Assembly (NCBI RefSeq): GCF_964028355.1
Contig: NZ_OZ034761.1
Span: forward strand, 1,364,001 to 1,428,000
Origin: Wolbachia endosymbiont (group B) of Gerris lacustris
GTDB lineage: Bacteria; Pseudomonadota; Alphaproteobacteria; Rickettsiales; Anaplasmataceae
DNA length: 64,000 bases
Reading direction: 5' to 3'
The notes beneath the pieces are model-generated. The model worked only from the letters and a program-made list of their open reading frames with translations. It was not told where the DNA came from and searched no databases. Each line of letters begins with the position of its first letter. Position 1 is the first letter of the stretch. Below are positions 55,903-64,000 of this stretch, in pieces. Both the position numbers and the translations under genes were made by a program.

Positions 55903-56643
55903 TTAGTTTAATTGTAAATGTTTCATTATTCTATTCTGGCTGCTTTCTAGAACTTTGCAACTCAAGCGTATGGTTCATATGTAGCAATTTAAATATTATT
56001 AAAATTGGAACTTGCATAACCAGCCAGTCTGGGATCAAATAAGAAAATCTGGTCATGCGCTGGAATGACATGGTGGAATGTCCTTCTTGTCATTCCAGTA
56101 CTCCTTTTCTTGTCATCCGAGTAGCTGATACTGGGATCCATTTTTCCATCATCAGAAACGTTGATTACTTTTATACTCGTAAATTTAACTGGATCCCAGT
56201 GTCGGAGCACTGGGATGACACCTCTCTTAAATTATTTTAGCTACAAATATCAAGAAATTTACCAAGTAGAAAAAAGACAAAAGAAACCCCCCCTATTAGC
56301 TAGCTCTAATCCTGAAAATTGGCCTGTCTTAAACAGCCCGTTTCAGCTTATATGGTAAAAAACTGAAAGTTCTGTAAAGAAATAAGATGCACATAGTGCA
56401 AAAAATTAAAAATAAGACGACAACTGCGTTATGCTTTTGTCGTTTAATCTCCACAGACGAAGATAAATAGTATAGCGTTATCCTTATGGTAAGGGAGTTG
56501 GGAAAATTTGTAAAGTAGGCTCTTTCATTAGGTTTTTTGCTAACATTAAAACAATTCACTTAAAAAAGTGAGAAGACTATTAAAATATTTTTTTACTTTT
56601 TATTCTATATATTTCAACATATTACCTTTAAGTACTAATAATT
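55903..56643. repeat. Intergenic region with palindromic repeats
   Basis: 56040-56216 holds several units, the clearest being ATCCCAGTG (56193-56201) and CACTGGGAT (56208-56216). The remaining 420 bases up to topA show no gene that I can support. One open frame on the minus strand (56329-56559) lacks a ribosome-binding site and homology. Confidence 0.65.
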
Positions 56644-59094
56644 ATGGCATTATTGATAGTTGAGTCGCCGGCAAAGGCAAAGACGATAGGCAAATATTTA
56701 AGTAAAGAGTTCAAAGTAGCTGCATCTTTTGGCCACGTCAGAGATCTGCCAGCGAAGAATGGTTCCGTTGATCCTGATAATGACTTTGCCATGAAGTATG
56801 AGATTATTGAAAAAGCAGAAAAGTATGTAAAAGAGTTAGTCAAGGAAGCTAGTAAAACATCAGATATATACCTTGCAACAGATCCAGACAGAGAAGGGGA
56901 AGCAATAGCTTGGAATGTGATAGAGGCACTAAAGGAAAGAAAAGCAATCAATGATGAAAGCAACATTCATAGAGTAGTCTTTAACGAAATAACAAAAAGA
57001 GCAGTGCAAGAAGCTATAAAAAATCCACGCGAAATAAACATGGACTTAGTACATGCACAGCAAGCACGAAGAGCTTTGGATTATCTAGTTGGATTTAGCT
57101 TGTCACCGCTGCTGTGGACAAAATTGTCGGGAAGCAAATCTGCAGGGCGAGTGCAGTCTGTTGCATTAAAGCTTATATGCGAACGAGAGGATGAAATCAG
57201 TAAGTTTATAACACAGGAGTATTGGAGCATAAAGGCAGAAATGCAAAATAGCAAAGATGAGGCTTTTTTTGCTATGCTAAGCCACTATGACAATAAAAAG
57301 CTAGAAAAATTTGATATTAAGAATGAAGAAGAGGCAAAGAACTTAGTCAGGGAGATCGAGTCAAGGCAGTATGCTGTAAGCACAGTAGAACGCAAGCAAG
57401 TTAAGAGAAACCCGCTTCCTCCATTTATCACCTCAAGTCTTCAGCAAGATGCAGTGAATAAACTGTATTTTAATGTGAAAAATGTTATGCGAGTAGCGCA
57501 AAATTTATATGAAGGTATCAATATTGGTGGTGAAACCGTAGGGTTGATAACTTACATGCGTACAGATGGGTTTCATATTGCAGATGAGGCTATAAACTCA
57601 ATCAGGGGATCAATTAAGTCATTATATGGTGATAAATATTTACCGCATTCTCCTCGTAAATATGTAAAAAAGGTCAAAAATGCTCAAGAAGCACATGAAG
57701 CAATCCGGCCAACTGATATTAATAGAACGCCGGGTAGTATTAAGGATTACTTAACGCCAGAGCAATTTAAATTGTACGATTTAATCTGGAAAAGAACCAT
57801 TGCAAGTCAAATGGAATCGGCGATTCTTGATCAAGTGGTAGTTGAAATTAGTTCTATTGACCAGAAAGTGATTCTGCGAGCAAGTGGATCAAGTATATTC
57901 TTTGATGGTTTTTATAAAGTCTATCAAGATAACATGGAAGCCGAAAATGAAGGCTTGCTACCTGCCATGAAGGAAGAGGAAGCGTGCAAGTTGATTTCTG
58001 TTGATCCGAAACAGCACTTTACTCAACCGCCACCTCGTTATAGTGAAGCGAGTATAGTAAAAAAAATGGAAGAAGTCGGTATAGGTCGCCCATCAACTTA
58101 TGCAACAATTATTTCGGTATTGCAAGATCGTGAATACGTTACACTTGATAATAAAAGATTTATTCCAAGCAGCCGCGGTAAGATCGTGACTATATTTTTG
58201 GAAACTTTTTTTCAGCGTTGTGTAGAGTATGACTTTACAGCACAAATGGAAGAAAGGCTTGATTCAATCTCAAATGGACATGCAGATTGGAAAAAAGAAC
58301 TAGGCTATTTTTGGGTGCCATTTTTTAATCATGTAAATTCTGTTAAGCAAATGACACATGATGCGATTTTTAGTGGTATTCATGATTTGGTAGTCAATTG
58401 GTTTTGCTCAGAGAAAGGAAAGGAAGAAATAGGTAAAAAATGTCCTAATTGCTCTGGTGGTATATTGAAATTAAATTTTGGAAAAGCCGGTGTGTTTCTT
58501 GGATGTTCTAACTATCCTGCATGCAATCATACAAAAGAAATTACGGGTAGTAATGACAATTCAGAATATCCAAAAAGTTTGGGTATAGATGATGTGACAG
58601 GCCAAGAGGTAATGATCAAAAAAGGTCCTTTTGGACTTTATCTGGAGTTTAATAGTGAGTCAGAAAAGAAAAAAAAGATTTCTGTACCAAAAGACATAAA
58701 TGTTAATGATATTGATCTAAATACCGCCACTCGATTACTTTCCTTGCCGAAAGTAGTAGGAGAACATCCTGAAACTGGAAAGGAAGTAAAAATAGGTCTT
58801 GGACGATTTGGGTACTATATTCTCTATGATGGTCGATACTTTTCTCTTAAAAAAAGCTCTAAGGAGGTATTAGACACACAATTAAACGAAGCTATACAAA
58901 TTATTGAGAGCAGCCCACGCAAAGAGCTAAAATCTCTTGGTTTTAATGAAAAGGGAAAAGAAGTTTTTATCTGCAACGGTAGGTACGGATTCTATATAAA
59001 ATGCGGTAAAACAAACGTTGCTTTGGGCAAGAATGCAGATATTGAAAGTATAGATCTGAAGAAAGCCTTAGAGTTAATTAAGAATAAAAAATAG
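56644..59094 (+). CDS. topA: DNA topoisomerase I
   Basis: 816 residues. TopA relaxes negative supercoils. The TOPRIM domain starts at LLIVESPAKAKTIGKYLSKE, with DPDREGEAIAWNVIE carrying the acidic residues. The catalytic tyrosine lies in GLITYMRTDGFHIAD. The conserved GRPSTYATIISVLQDREYV follows. Only one complete zinc ribbon is visible (CPNCSGG...GCSNYPACNHTK), followed by two degenerate repeats (KKGPFGLYLEF, GLGRFGYYILYDGRYFSLKK), usual in alphaproteobacteria. Confidence 0.97.
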   Translation: MALLIVESPAKAKTIGKYLSKEFKVAASFGHVRDLPAKNGSVDPDNDFAMKYEIIEKAEKYVKELVKEASKTSDIYLATDPDREGEAIAWNVIEALKERKAINDESNIHRVVFNEITKRAVQEAIKNPREINMDLVHAQQARRALDYLVGFSLSPLLWTKLSGSKSAGRVQSVALKLICEREDEISKFITQEYWSIKAEMQNSKDEAFFAMLSHYDNKKLEKFDIKNEEEAKNLVREIESRQYAVSTVERKQVKRNPLPPFITSSLQQDAVNKLYFNVKNVMRVAQNLYEGINIGGETVGLITYMRTDGFHIADEAINSIRGSIKSLYGDKYLPHSPRKYVKKVKNAQEAHEAIRPTDINRTPGSIKDYLTPEQFKLYDLIWKRTIASQMESAILDQVVVEISSIDQKVILRASGSSIFFDGFYKVYQDNMEAENEGLLPAMKEEEACKLISVDPKQHFTQPPPRYSEASIVKKMEEVGIGRPSTYATIISVLQDREYVTLDNKRFIPSSRGKIVTIFLETFFQRCVEYDFTAQMEERLDSISNGHADWKKELGYFWVPFFNHVNSVKQMTHDAIFSGIHDLVVNWFCSEKGKEEIGKKCPNCSGGILKLNFGKAGVFLGCSNYPACNHTKEITGSNDNSEYPKSLGIDDVTGQEVMIKKGPFGLYLEFNSESEKKKKISVPKDINVNDIDLNTATRLLSLPKVVGEHPETGKEVKIGLGRFGYYILYDGRYFSLKKSSKEVLDTQLNEAIQIIESSPRKELKSLGFNEKGKEVFICNGRYGFYIKCGKTNVALGKNADIESIDLKKALELIKNKK

Positions 59095-59277
59095 ACTCCT
59101 TGCATAACTACTCTTTATATGTTCTTTATTGTTGTTCCAGCGCTACACGCTGGAACTGAGAAAAAAGAGCCTGAATTACAAGAAAGAAAATATTCAGATA
59201 ACGAGAAAGTTGTCACCTGGTTAGCAGCTACAGTCGTGTGACGCAGACGTACTACCAGGAAAATGTCTCTATCAGAG
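59095..59277. repeat. Palindromic hairpin between topA and wspB
   Basis: GTTCCAGCG, loop CTACA, CGCTGGAAC around 59134-59156. It sits between the convergent ends of topA and wspB and may act as a bidirectional terminator. It belongs to the palindromic repeat family. Confidence 0.6.
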
Positions 59278-60162
59278 TTAAGCTTTGCTGGCAAAATGAA
59301 AAGTAAGACCAGCTTCTATACCGTGTGTGTGAAACACTTGATTGCCTATACTGATACTTTCTTTGTGTAACTTCCGGTCCGATGGTTTTTGACCTTCCTT
59401 CAATTCTAACATCTTTTTTCCATCTGAGTTTACCTGTTGCTTTGCTTTCATTTCTCCTAACACCTCTGCTTCAAAATCAACATTACTACCAAGAACACCA
59501 AAAGCTCTATATCCGATGTGCATATTTACATCTTCGTTTATACGATAATCAAAGCCAGCTTTCAATTGACCTGCAGGTCTTATTGACAATTTTTCAAACA
59601 TTGTCATTCTTGTTGCACCGACTCCAACCCCAACATAAGGAGAAAAAGAGAAACTATCACTTTTCCAATAATGATAAACATTTGCCATTACAGATGCGTT
59701 TTCTACTTGGTCATGATTAATTACAGTTTTATACATATAAGTTTTTTCATTAGCACCCTCACTAACGTCTTTTAGATACGAAACAGTTACTTGATTGCTT
59801 GATAAACCAATATTATCTACTTTTACAGAAGAGTACATCCCTTCCAATTCAGCTCTATAGCTATTATTGCCTAGTTCTCCTGTGTAACCAAACGTTACAT
59901 TTGCAGCAAAAGGTGGGTTATAATCTCCTTTATACTTACTTATTAACTGACCCTCTGTTCTCTGAGCGTCTATGTCATTTATAGATACACGGTTATCATC
60001 TGTAGCATCTTTGCCTCCAATTTTTGCTTTCAACTTACCCAAGTTCAAATATTGACCGTAATATCCACCACCAAAGTAAAATCCTTCCGTTTCACTTGCA
60101 AAAGATTGTTGTGACAACAATAAAGCAAGTGCTGTAACTGCTAATGTTTTTTTACTCATCAT
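59278..60162 (-). CDS. wspB: Outer surface protein WspB (WSP paralog)
   Basis: 294 residues from MMSKKTLAVTALALLLSQQS, with AGAGGA at correct spacing; the frame is open to 60189. The signal peptide probably ends at SFASETEG. Barrel strands include GFYFGGGYYGQYLNLG, NSYRAELEGMYSSVK, YVGVGVGATRMTMFEKLSI and AGLTFHFASKA. In Wolbachia wspB is the last gene of the virB8-virD4 operon, exactly the order here (virB10-virB11-virD4-wspB). It is intact in this genome, whereas some strains have it broken. Gap to virD4 is 100 bases. Confidence 0.88.
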   Translation of the reverse strand: MMSKKTLAVTALALLLSQQSFASETEGFYFGGGYYGQYLNLGKLKAKIGGKDATDDNRVSINDIDAQRTEGQLISKYKGDYNPPFAANVTFGYTGELGNNSYRAELEGMYSSVKVDNIGLSSNQVTVSYLKDVSEGANEKTYMYKTVINHDQVENASVMANVYHYWKSDSFSFSPYVGVGVGATRMTMFEKLSIRPAGQLKAGFDYRINEDVNMHIGYRAFGVLGSNVDFEAEVLGEMKAKQQVNSDGKKMLELKEGQKPSDRKLHKESISIGNQVFHTHGIEAGLTFHFASKA

Positions 60163-60262
60163 GACTATTCCTCTAGTTAAAATAGCCACTCTAGTACTAA
60201 TTAATTAAAAATGATTTAATATGAAAAAACTAATTATTTTCTAAGCTAAAAAATAGGTAAAA

Positions 60263-62266
60263 TTAACCTCTATCCTCGATTTTATTGCCGTCTAGTTTGT
60301 CCTCATCTTCAAATTCATCCTTACTGTTTTCATCATCAAACCCATCATCGTCTTCCTCATCATCAAACCCATCACCACCTTCAAATTTATCATCAATATC
60401 CTCGTCTTCAAATCCATCTTCAATCTCTGGCTCATCGTATATTGCATCTTCAGTTTTAACTTCAACAGGATAATCAGCATCTTCAATAGCATTACTCTCT
60501 TCTTCATTACTAATCTTATCTTTGTTGTTAGCAGCAGAAAAGACCTTGTTTGGATCATATGGCTCTTGTGTAGGCACACGTGTTGGTTTAATCAGCCTTC
60601 TTGTGAATGTGCTATCACTATAGTACAAAATTTTCTTTGACTTGATTGGATAAGTCGATTCTATCAAAATTATCTGATCATCACGTGGCAGCATAATAAT
60701 TTCTTGAGGTAAGAGCAATGCTCTCTGTATTTCAGAGATATGCAATGATCTTGATGCAGGATTCAAGTCTAAAAATTTAGGTTTGTTTAATGATTCTTGT
60801 TGTACAGTTTTGTTTCCTATAAGCTGAGATATCAAATTAGCCGTTTCAATATTATTGGCTGCAAAAGTTATTCTATAGGTTGAGTTTGATAAAAAGGAGT
60901 TCATTCCTGCTTCTTCATATATTCCTTTAAGCTGTTCAGTATCTTGAACAATTAAAAATAACCTTACTTGATAGCCACGAAAGTACGCGATGCCCGTTTG
61001 AAATTGCTCCATTTTTCCAAGTGTTGGAAACTCATCCATTAAAAATAATACACCGTAAGGCTCGTCATCTGATGGCAATTTTCTACATAAAAACTCAGTT
61101 GCCTGTTGGTAAAAAACCTGCATTAAAGGCCTGAGCCTAGTTAAGTTATCAGGAGTTAAACCAACATAAACTGTAGTTTTCTTCTTTTTAAAATCCAAAA
61201 TATTAAAATCACTTGTCGCAGTTGCAGTATCGATCAACGGGTTTGCCCACAATTCAAGTGAAGAGTTCATAGTTGACACAACACCTGATCTTTCTTTGTC
61301 AGCCTTTTGCAAAAAAGCTGCAATGTTCATATACGCTACGGGATGTATTATTTTACCCATTGTGTCCAAAACTACAGCAAGATTGTAAACTACGTCATCG
61401 CTACGCATCGTACGCACAACCTCACCAAAAGATTTAACTTTCTCTGGTGCAGCAAGTAAATATAGTACCACCCCAACAAATAAGCTTCTTGCTTCGTTTT
61501 GCCAAAAATCTTGTTCAGGCATGATTAGGTTAGCTATTTTTTGCACATCATCGACCATCTGTCCAGGTTTTTCACTAATCCATTCCAGTGGATTATAACA
61601 ATGGCTTACCCCATCTGGCTGCGCTGGGTTCCATACATATACTTTTTGTCCTTGTCGTTCTCGCCAACCACTTGTTATTTCATAGTTTTCTAATTTTATA
61701 TCATGCACAATTACTGAATCATTCCAAAATAACAAATTAGGAATTACAAAACCAACACCCTTACCAGAACCTGTAGGCGCAAAGAGCAATGCATGCTGAA
61801 ACCCATCAGCAATAAAATATCCTCTCTTATCTTTACCAAGCAATAGACCTTTTTTGCTTCTTAATCCTGCTTTTCGTATGTCTTTCTCTGATGCCCACTG
61901 TGAATCTCCATGAAGTGATTCTTTCTTTTTAAATGGCCGCCATTCAATTAGTCTTTCTCTCACATTCCACAAAATAATCATCAACACAATTATAGGCAGT
62001 AGAGAAGATACAACTAATTTAATTTTGAGCTCAAAACTATATAGCTCTGGATGATGCCAACAATATTGTATATGATCAAAAATTGTTGGCCAGAGAGCTT
62101 GAGGAAAAGGCGTCAAACTAGGGTTAATTGCTCTAAAATCTACACCATCTGGACCGTCAACAAACAGGTAGAATAATATACCAGACAAATAGAAGCAAAA
62201 TTCAAATATGCTAAAAGATACCACACCTCCTATAAGAACATTACGTAGGTGATTTCCATTACTCAT
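60263..62266 (-). CDS. virD4: Type IV secretion coupling ATPase VirD4
   Basis: 667 residues. VirD4 is the receptor that hands substrates to the secretion channel. Two N-terminal membrane segments (VLIGGVVSFSIFEFCFYLSG and VVSSLLPIIVLMIILW) are followed by Walker A LLFAPTGSGKGVGFVIPNLL and Walker B YGVLFLMDEFPTLGKMEQF. The last 80 residues are extremely acidic (FEGGDGFDDEEDDDGFDDEN) with imperfect repeats of D-D/E and F. This tail is typical of Rickettsiales VirD4 and may bind substrates. Gap to virB11 is 30 bases. Confidence 0.96.
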   Translation of the reverse strand: MSNGNHLRNVLIGGVVSFSIFEFCFYLSGILFYLFVDGPDGVDFRAINPSLTPFPQALWPTIFDHIQYCWHHPELYSFELKIKLVVSSLLPIIVLMIILWNVRERLIEWRPFKKKESLHGDSQWASEKDIRKAGLRSKKGLLLGKDKRGYFIADGFQHALLFAPTGSGKGVGFVIPNLLFWNDSVIVHDIKLENYEITSGWRERQGQKVYVWNPAQPDGVSHCYNPLEWISEKPGQMVDDVQKIANLIMPEQDFWQNEARSLFVGVVLYLLAAPEKVKSFGEVVRTMRSDDVVYNLAVVLDTMGKIIHPVAYMNIAAFLQKADKERSGVVSTMNSSLELWANPLIDTATATSDFNILDFKKKKTTVYVGLTPDNLTRLRPLMQVFYQQATEFLCRKLPSDDEPYGVLFLMDEFPTLGKMEQFQTGIAYFRGYQVRLFLIVQDTEQLKGIYEEAGMNSFLSNSTYRITFAANNIETANLISQLIGNKTVQQESLNKPKFLDLNPASRSLHISEIQRALLLPQEIIMLPRDDQIILIESTYPIKSKKILYYSDSTFTRRLIKPTRVPTQEPYDPNKVFSAANNKDKISNEEESNAIEDADYPVEVKTEDAIYDEPEIEDGFEDEDIDDKFEGGDGFDDEEDDDGFDDENSKDEFEDEDKLDGNKIEDRG

Positions 62267-62296
62267 AAACTACTTTTTCTTAACTTACGTATAAAT

Positions 62297-63289
62297 TTAA
62301 GCATTTCCATTTGAAGATCTAGTAAATAATACCTCAGAAATGATCCTTCTACCCCCACAAATTCTTTTTAGCTGAATAACAATGTCAATCACATTTCTAA
62401 TGTATGGTATAATCTGGTCTGGGGGAATACCAAGATTTGCCTGCATCACCATCAATTTTATTTGTTCAAGAGCCATTGCCGGACTATCTGCATGAAGAGT
62501 TGATATTGACCCTGGGTGACCAGTATTTATTGCCCTGAGAAAACTAAAAGCTTCTGCTCCACGCAGCTCACCAACTATTATTCTATCTGGTCTTAAACGC
62601 AAACACGCCTCTATCAAATCCTGAGTGGTCACTTTTGCTCTGCCTTGCCCTCCTTTAGAGGCAATTAAATGGACTTTATTGGGATGATCATTCAAAACTA
62701 TCTCTCTCGCATCTTCAACAGTAATAATTCTTTCTTCAAATGGAATAGCACGCAAAGCAGCATTAGTAAAAGTGGTTTTACCAGTGGAAGTTCCACCACT
62801 GATTATGATATTTTTCTTATTTATTACAGCATATTCTAAAAACTCTTTTATTTTTTTTTGTTTCAGTAGTAAATCTAGGTGACGATCTACTGGATTATCG
62901 GTCACTCCTATAACAGTTTCAGAAAAAGCCCCCATTTTTTCATAATCATCCAATGCCAATTGCATAGAAGAAGGTTTACGAATTGAAATGACTACTTTAT
63001 CAGGCTCACATGCTGGAGGAAACACTATCTGTATACGATAACCATTTGGTAGTGTAGCTGAAAGCAATGGTGCTTCTTCGCTCAGTTTTTGTTCTGTAGC
63101 TTGAGCAATCAACCTGCTAAGAGATTTTAAATGGTTAAGATCAAATATTTCTAACTTTTCGCATCTTATTTCACCGCGATTTTCAATCCATACTTCCTTC
63201 GGCTTATTTATCGATATTTCATTTACGCCTTCTTCTTGAAATATCCCTTGTAATGGCTCTAAATATGTGTCAAGTGCAGCATAGTTCAT
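62297..63289 (-). CDS. virB11: Type IV secretion ATPase VirB11
   Basis: 330 residues. VirB11 is the hexameric ATPase at the base of the channel. Walker A is IIISGGTSTGKTTFTNAALR, the Asp box is IITVEDAREIVLNDHPNKVH, Walker B is RPDRIIVGELRGAEAFSFLR and the His box is NTGHPGSISTLHADSPAMAL. The length is normal. It starts one base behind the end of virB10, so the pair is tightly coupled. Confidence 0.97.
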   Translation of the reverse strand: MNYAALDTYLEPLQGIFQEEGVNEISINKPKEVWIENRGEIRCEKLEIFDLNHLKSLSRLIAQATEQKLSEEAPLLSATLPNGYRIQIVFPPACEPDKVVISIRKPSSMQLALDDYEKMGAFSETVIGVTDNPVDRHLDLLLKQKKIKEFLEYAVINKKNIIISGGTSTGKTTFTNAALRAIPFEERIITVEDAREIVLNDHPNKVHLIASKGGQGRAKVTTQDLIEACLRLRPDRIIVGELRGAEAFSFLRAINTGHPGSISTLHADSPAMALEQIKLMVMQANLGIPPDQIIPYIRNVIDIVIQLKRICGGRRIISEVLFTRSSNGNA

Positions 63290-63290
63290 C

Positions 63291-64000
63291 TCAGTTATTT
63301 AATATTGACTGTGGAGGAAATACTATATCTTGGTTAACAAACACTTTCAATGCAGTTCCTTGATTAACATAAATAGTTGGTTTTTTATCTACACTCCTAT
63401 CAACTATATCTCGCATATCTTTAGAAAAATCATCGATTGATTTTCCAATTGCCTCTTCATAAACAGATTTGCTCCCTTGTCTCTGTAATAATTGCTTTAT
63501 ATCTTCCAAAGTTATTTCATCAACTTTACTGCCATCAACTGAGACTAAACCTAAATCCCTTATTACCTGCTTAAATATCTCAATTAAGCTTTGTTCATTA
63601 GATGCATTCTTAATTTTCCTAATAGCTCCAAGCCCAAGTTTCCACTTATCATTCTTTGCATTCTCCTCATCTTCCTTAGAAAGGCTCTTTTTACCAATAA
63701 TATCTTTAAGGGGAGAGATATCTATTTCAGTTGCAGTGATTGATCTTACGGCATTCATAGGAGTTAGCGTATCAATAAGATTGGAAGCCTTTTGCCCTAT
63801 AACAGATGAACCAATCGAAACACCAGCAAGTGCCACTGAAGAGAATAATGCACTTGCTATTTTATTATCAACTATTCCAGCTATCCCTGCCCTTCCAAGC
63901 TCATCGGCACCAGATGATGCAATAGCAACATCTATACCATGAGGAAGAATGATCCTATTCCAATTTATGTTCACGCGAGCTTTTGCAACGTTTGAGTCAA
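63291..64000 (-). CDS. virB10: Type IV secretion channel protein VirB10, C-terminal part (runs off the right edge)
   Basis: About 236 residues are visible; the N-terminus lies beyond the window. The readable part enters with RVNINWNRIILPHGIDVAIA, then SSGADELGRAGIAGIVDN, the conserved TrbI/VirB10 barrel start, and ends TALKVFVNQDIVFPPQSILNN. The Gly-Ala-rich stretch FSSVALAGVSIGSSVIGQ corresponds to the antenna of the outer-membrane pore. A charged insertion (residues about 95-180 of the visible part) is longer than in Agrobacterium. Confidence 0.93.
   Translation of the reverse strand, partial: DSNVAKARVNINWNRIILPHGIDVAIASSGADELGRAGIAGIVDNKIASALFSSVALAGVSIGSSVIGQKASNLIDTLTPMNAVRSITATEIDISPLKDIIGKKSLSKEDEENAKNDKWKLGLGAIRKIKNASNEQSLIEIFKQVIRDLGLVSVDGSKVDEITLEDIKQLLQRQGSKSVYEEAIGKSIDDFSKDMRDIVDRSVDKKPTIYVNQGTALKVFVNQDIVFPPQSILNN

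Noticed and set aside
56329-56559. Minus-strand 76-codon frame with a hydrophobic segment
   Set aside because: No ribosome-binding site, no recognisable family, and low-complexity AT-rich sequence.
60285-60579. Frames rich in Ser or Met/Lys over the virD4 end
   Set aside because: Shadows of the acidic repeat tail of VirD4.
1-64000. tRNA, rRNA and tmRNA genes
   Set aside because: No cloverleaf-like or rRNA-like stretch was evident in the intergenic regions by eye; a covariance-model scan was not possible.

Overview
The window reads as a piece of a Wolbachia chromosome (Rickettsiales, Anaplasmataceae) or a very close relative. The DNA is strongly AT-rich. It carries the cluster virB10-virB11-virD4-wspB, an orphan virB2, several ankyrin-repeat genes, Wolbachia-style palindromic repeats, broken phage tail genes and a very heavy insertion-sequence load. 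These assignments come from recognising protein motifs, not from database searches.

Layout. 1-1465 is the N-terminal part of secA. 1466-19714 is an accessory and decay zone: a frameshifted PAS/GGDEF-like gene, a gene of unknown function with stops and an IS in it, a nest of IS256 with IS630 and IS5 inside, a PD-(D/E)XK nuclease gene with a perfect 12-bp tandem repeat, and a phage tail chaperone plus tape-measure pair cut off by IS256. Also there are an outer-membrane barrel gene, mtaB, and a gene split by IS630 and IS5. 19896-27449 holds recG and an island of three paralogous unknown proteins plus a predicted glycosyltransferase-like protein. 27498-31810 is a large phage/GTA-type TIM-barrel tail protein split by IS630. 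31811-38922 holds a palindrome cluster, a membrane AAA+ ATPase, the only uninterrupted IS256, an ankyrin gene ending inside that IS, and small Wolbachia-type genes.

38923-64000 is mostly housekeeping: comF, uvrA, an IS110, an ankyrin/coiled-coil pair, pdhB, virB2, lepB, the iscU-iscA-hscB-hscA operon, ftsY, radA, an MFS transporter, topA, then wspB, virD4, virB11 and partial virB10 in one minus-strand operon.

How the parts work together. The isc operon builds iron-sulfur clusters, needed among others by MtaB. VirB10, VirB11, VirD4 and VirB2 are parts of a type IV secretion machine. The ankyrin, glycosyltransferase-like and paralogous proteins are plausible but unproven secreted substrates. 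The IS elements are near-identical between copies, so their spread is recent. Removing each complete IS630 or IS5 copy together with one 3-bp TNA duplication restores the reading frame of the interrupted gene. One IS630 copy has mismatched flanks and marks a recombination. IS256 ends terminate three genes without visible target duplications.

The most notable observations are: in-frame palindromic repeats inside hscA; a glycosyltransferase-like gene embedded among three paralogs with a C-x4-C motif; a T8 slippery site in the tail chaperone gene; 3-bp target duplications of an IS630-type element; and a candidate bridge-RNA region in front of the IS110 gene.
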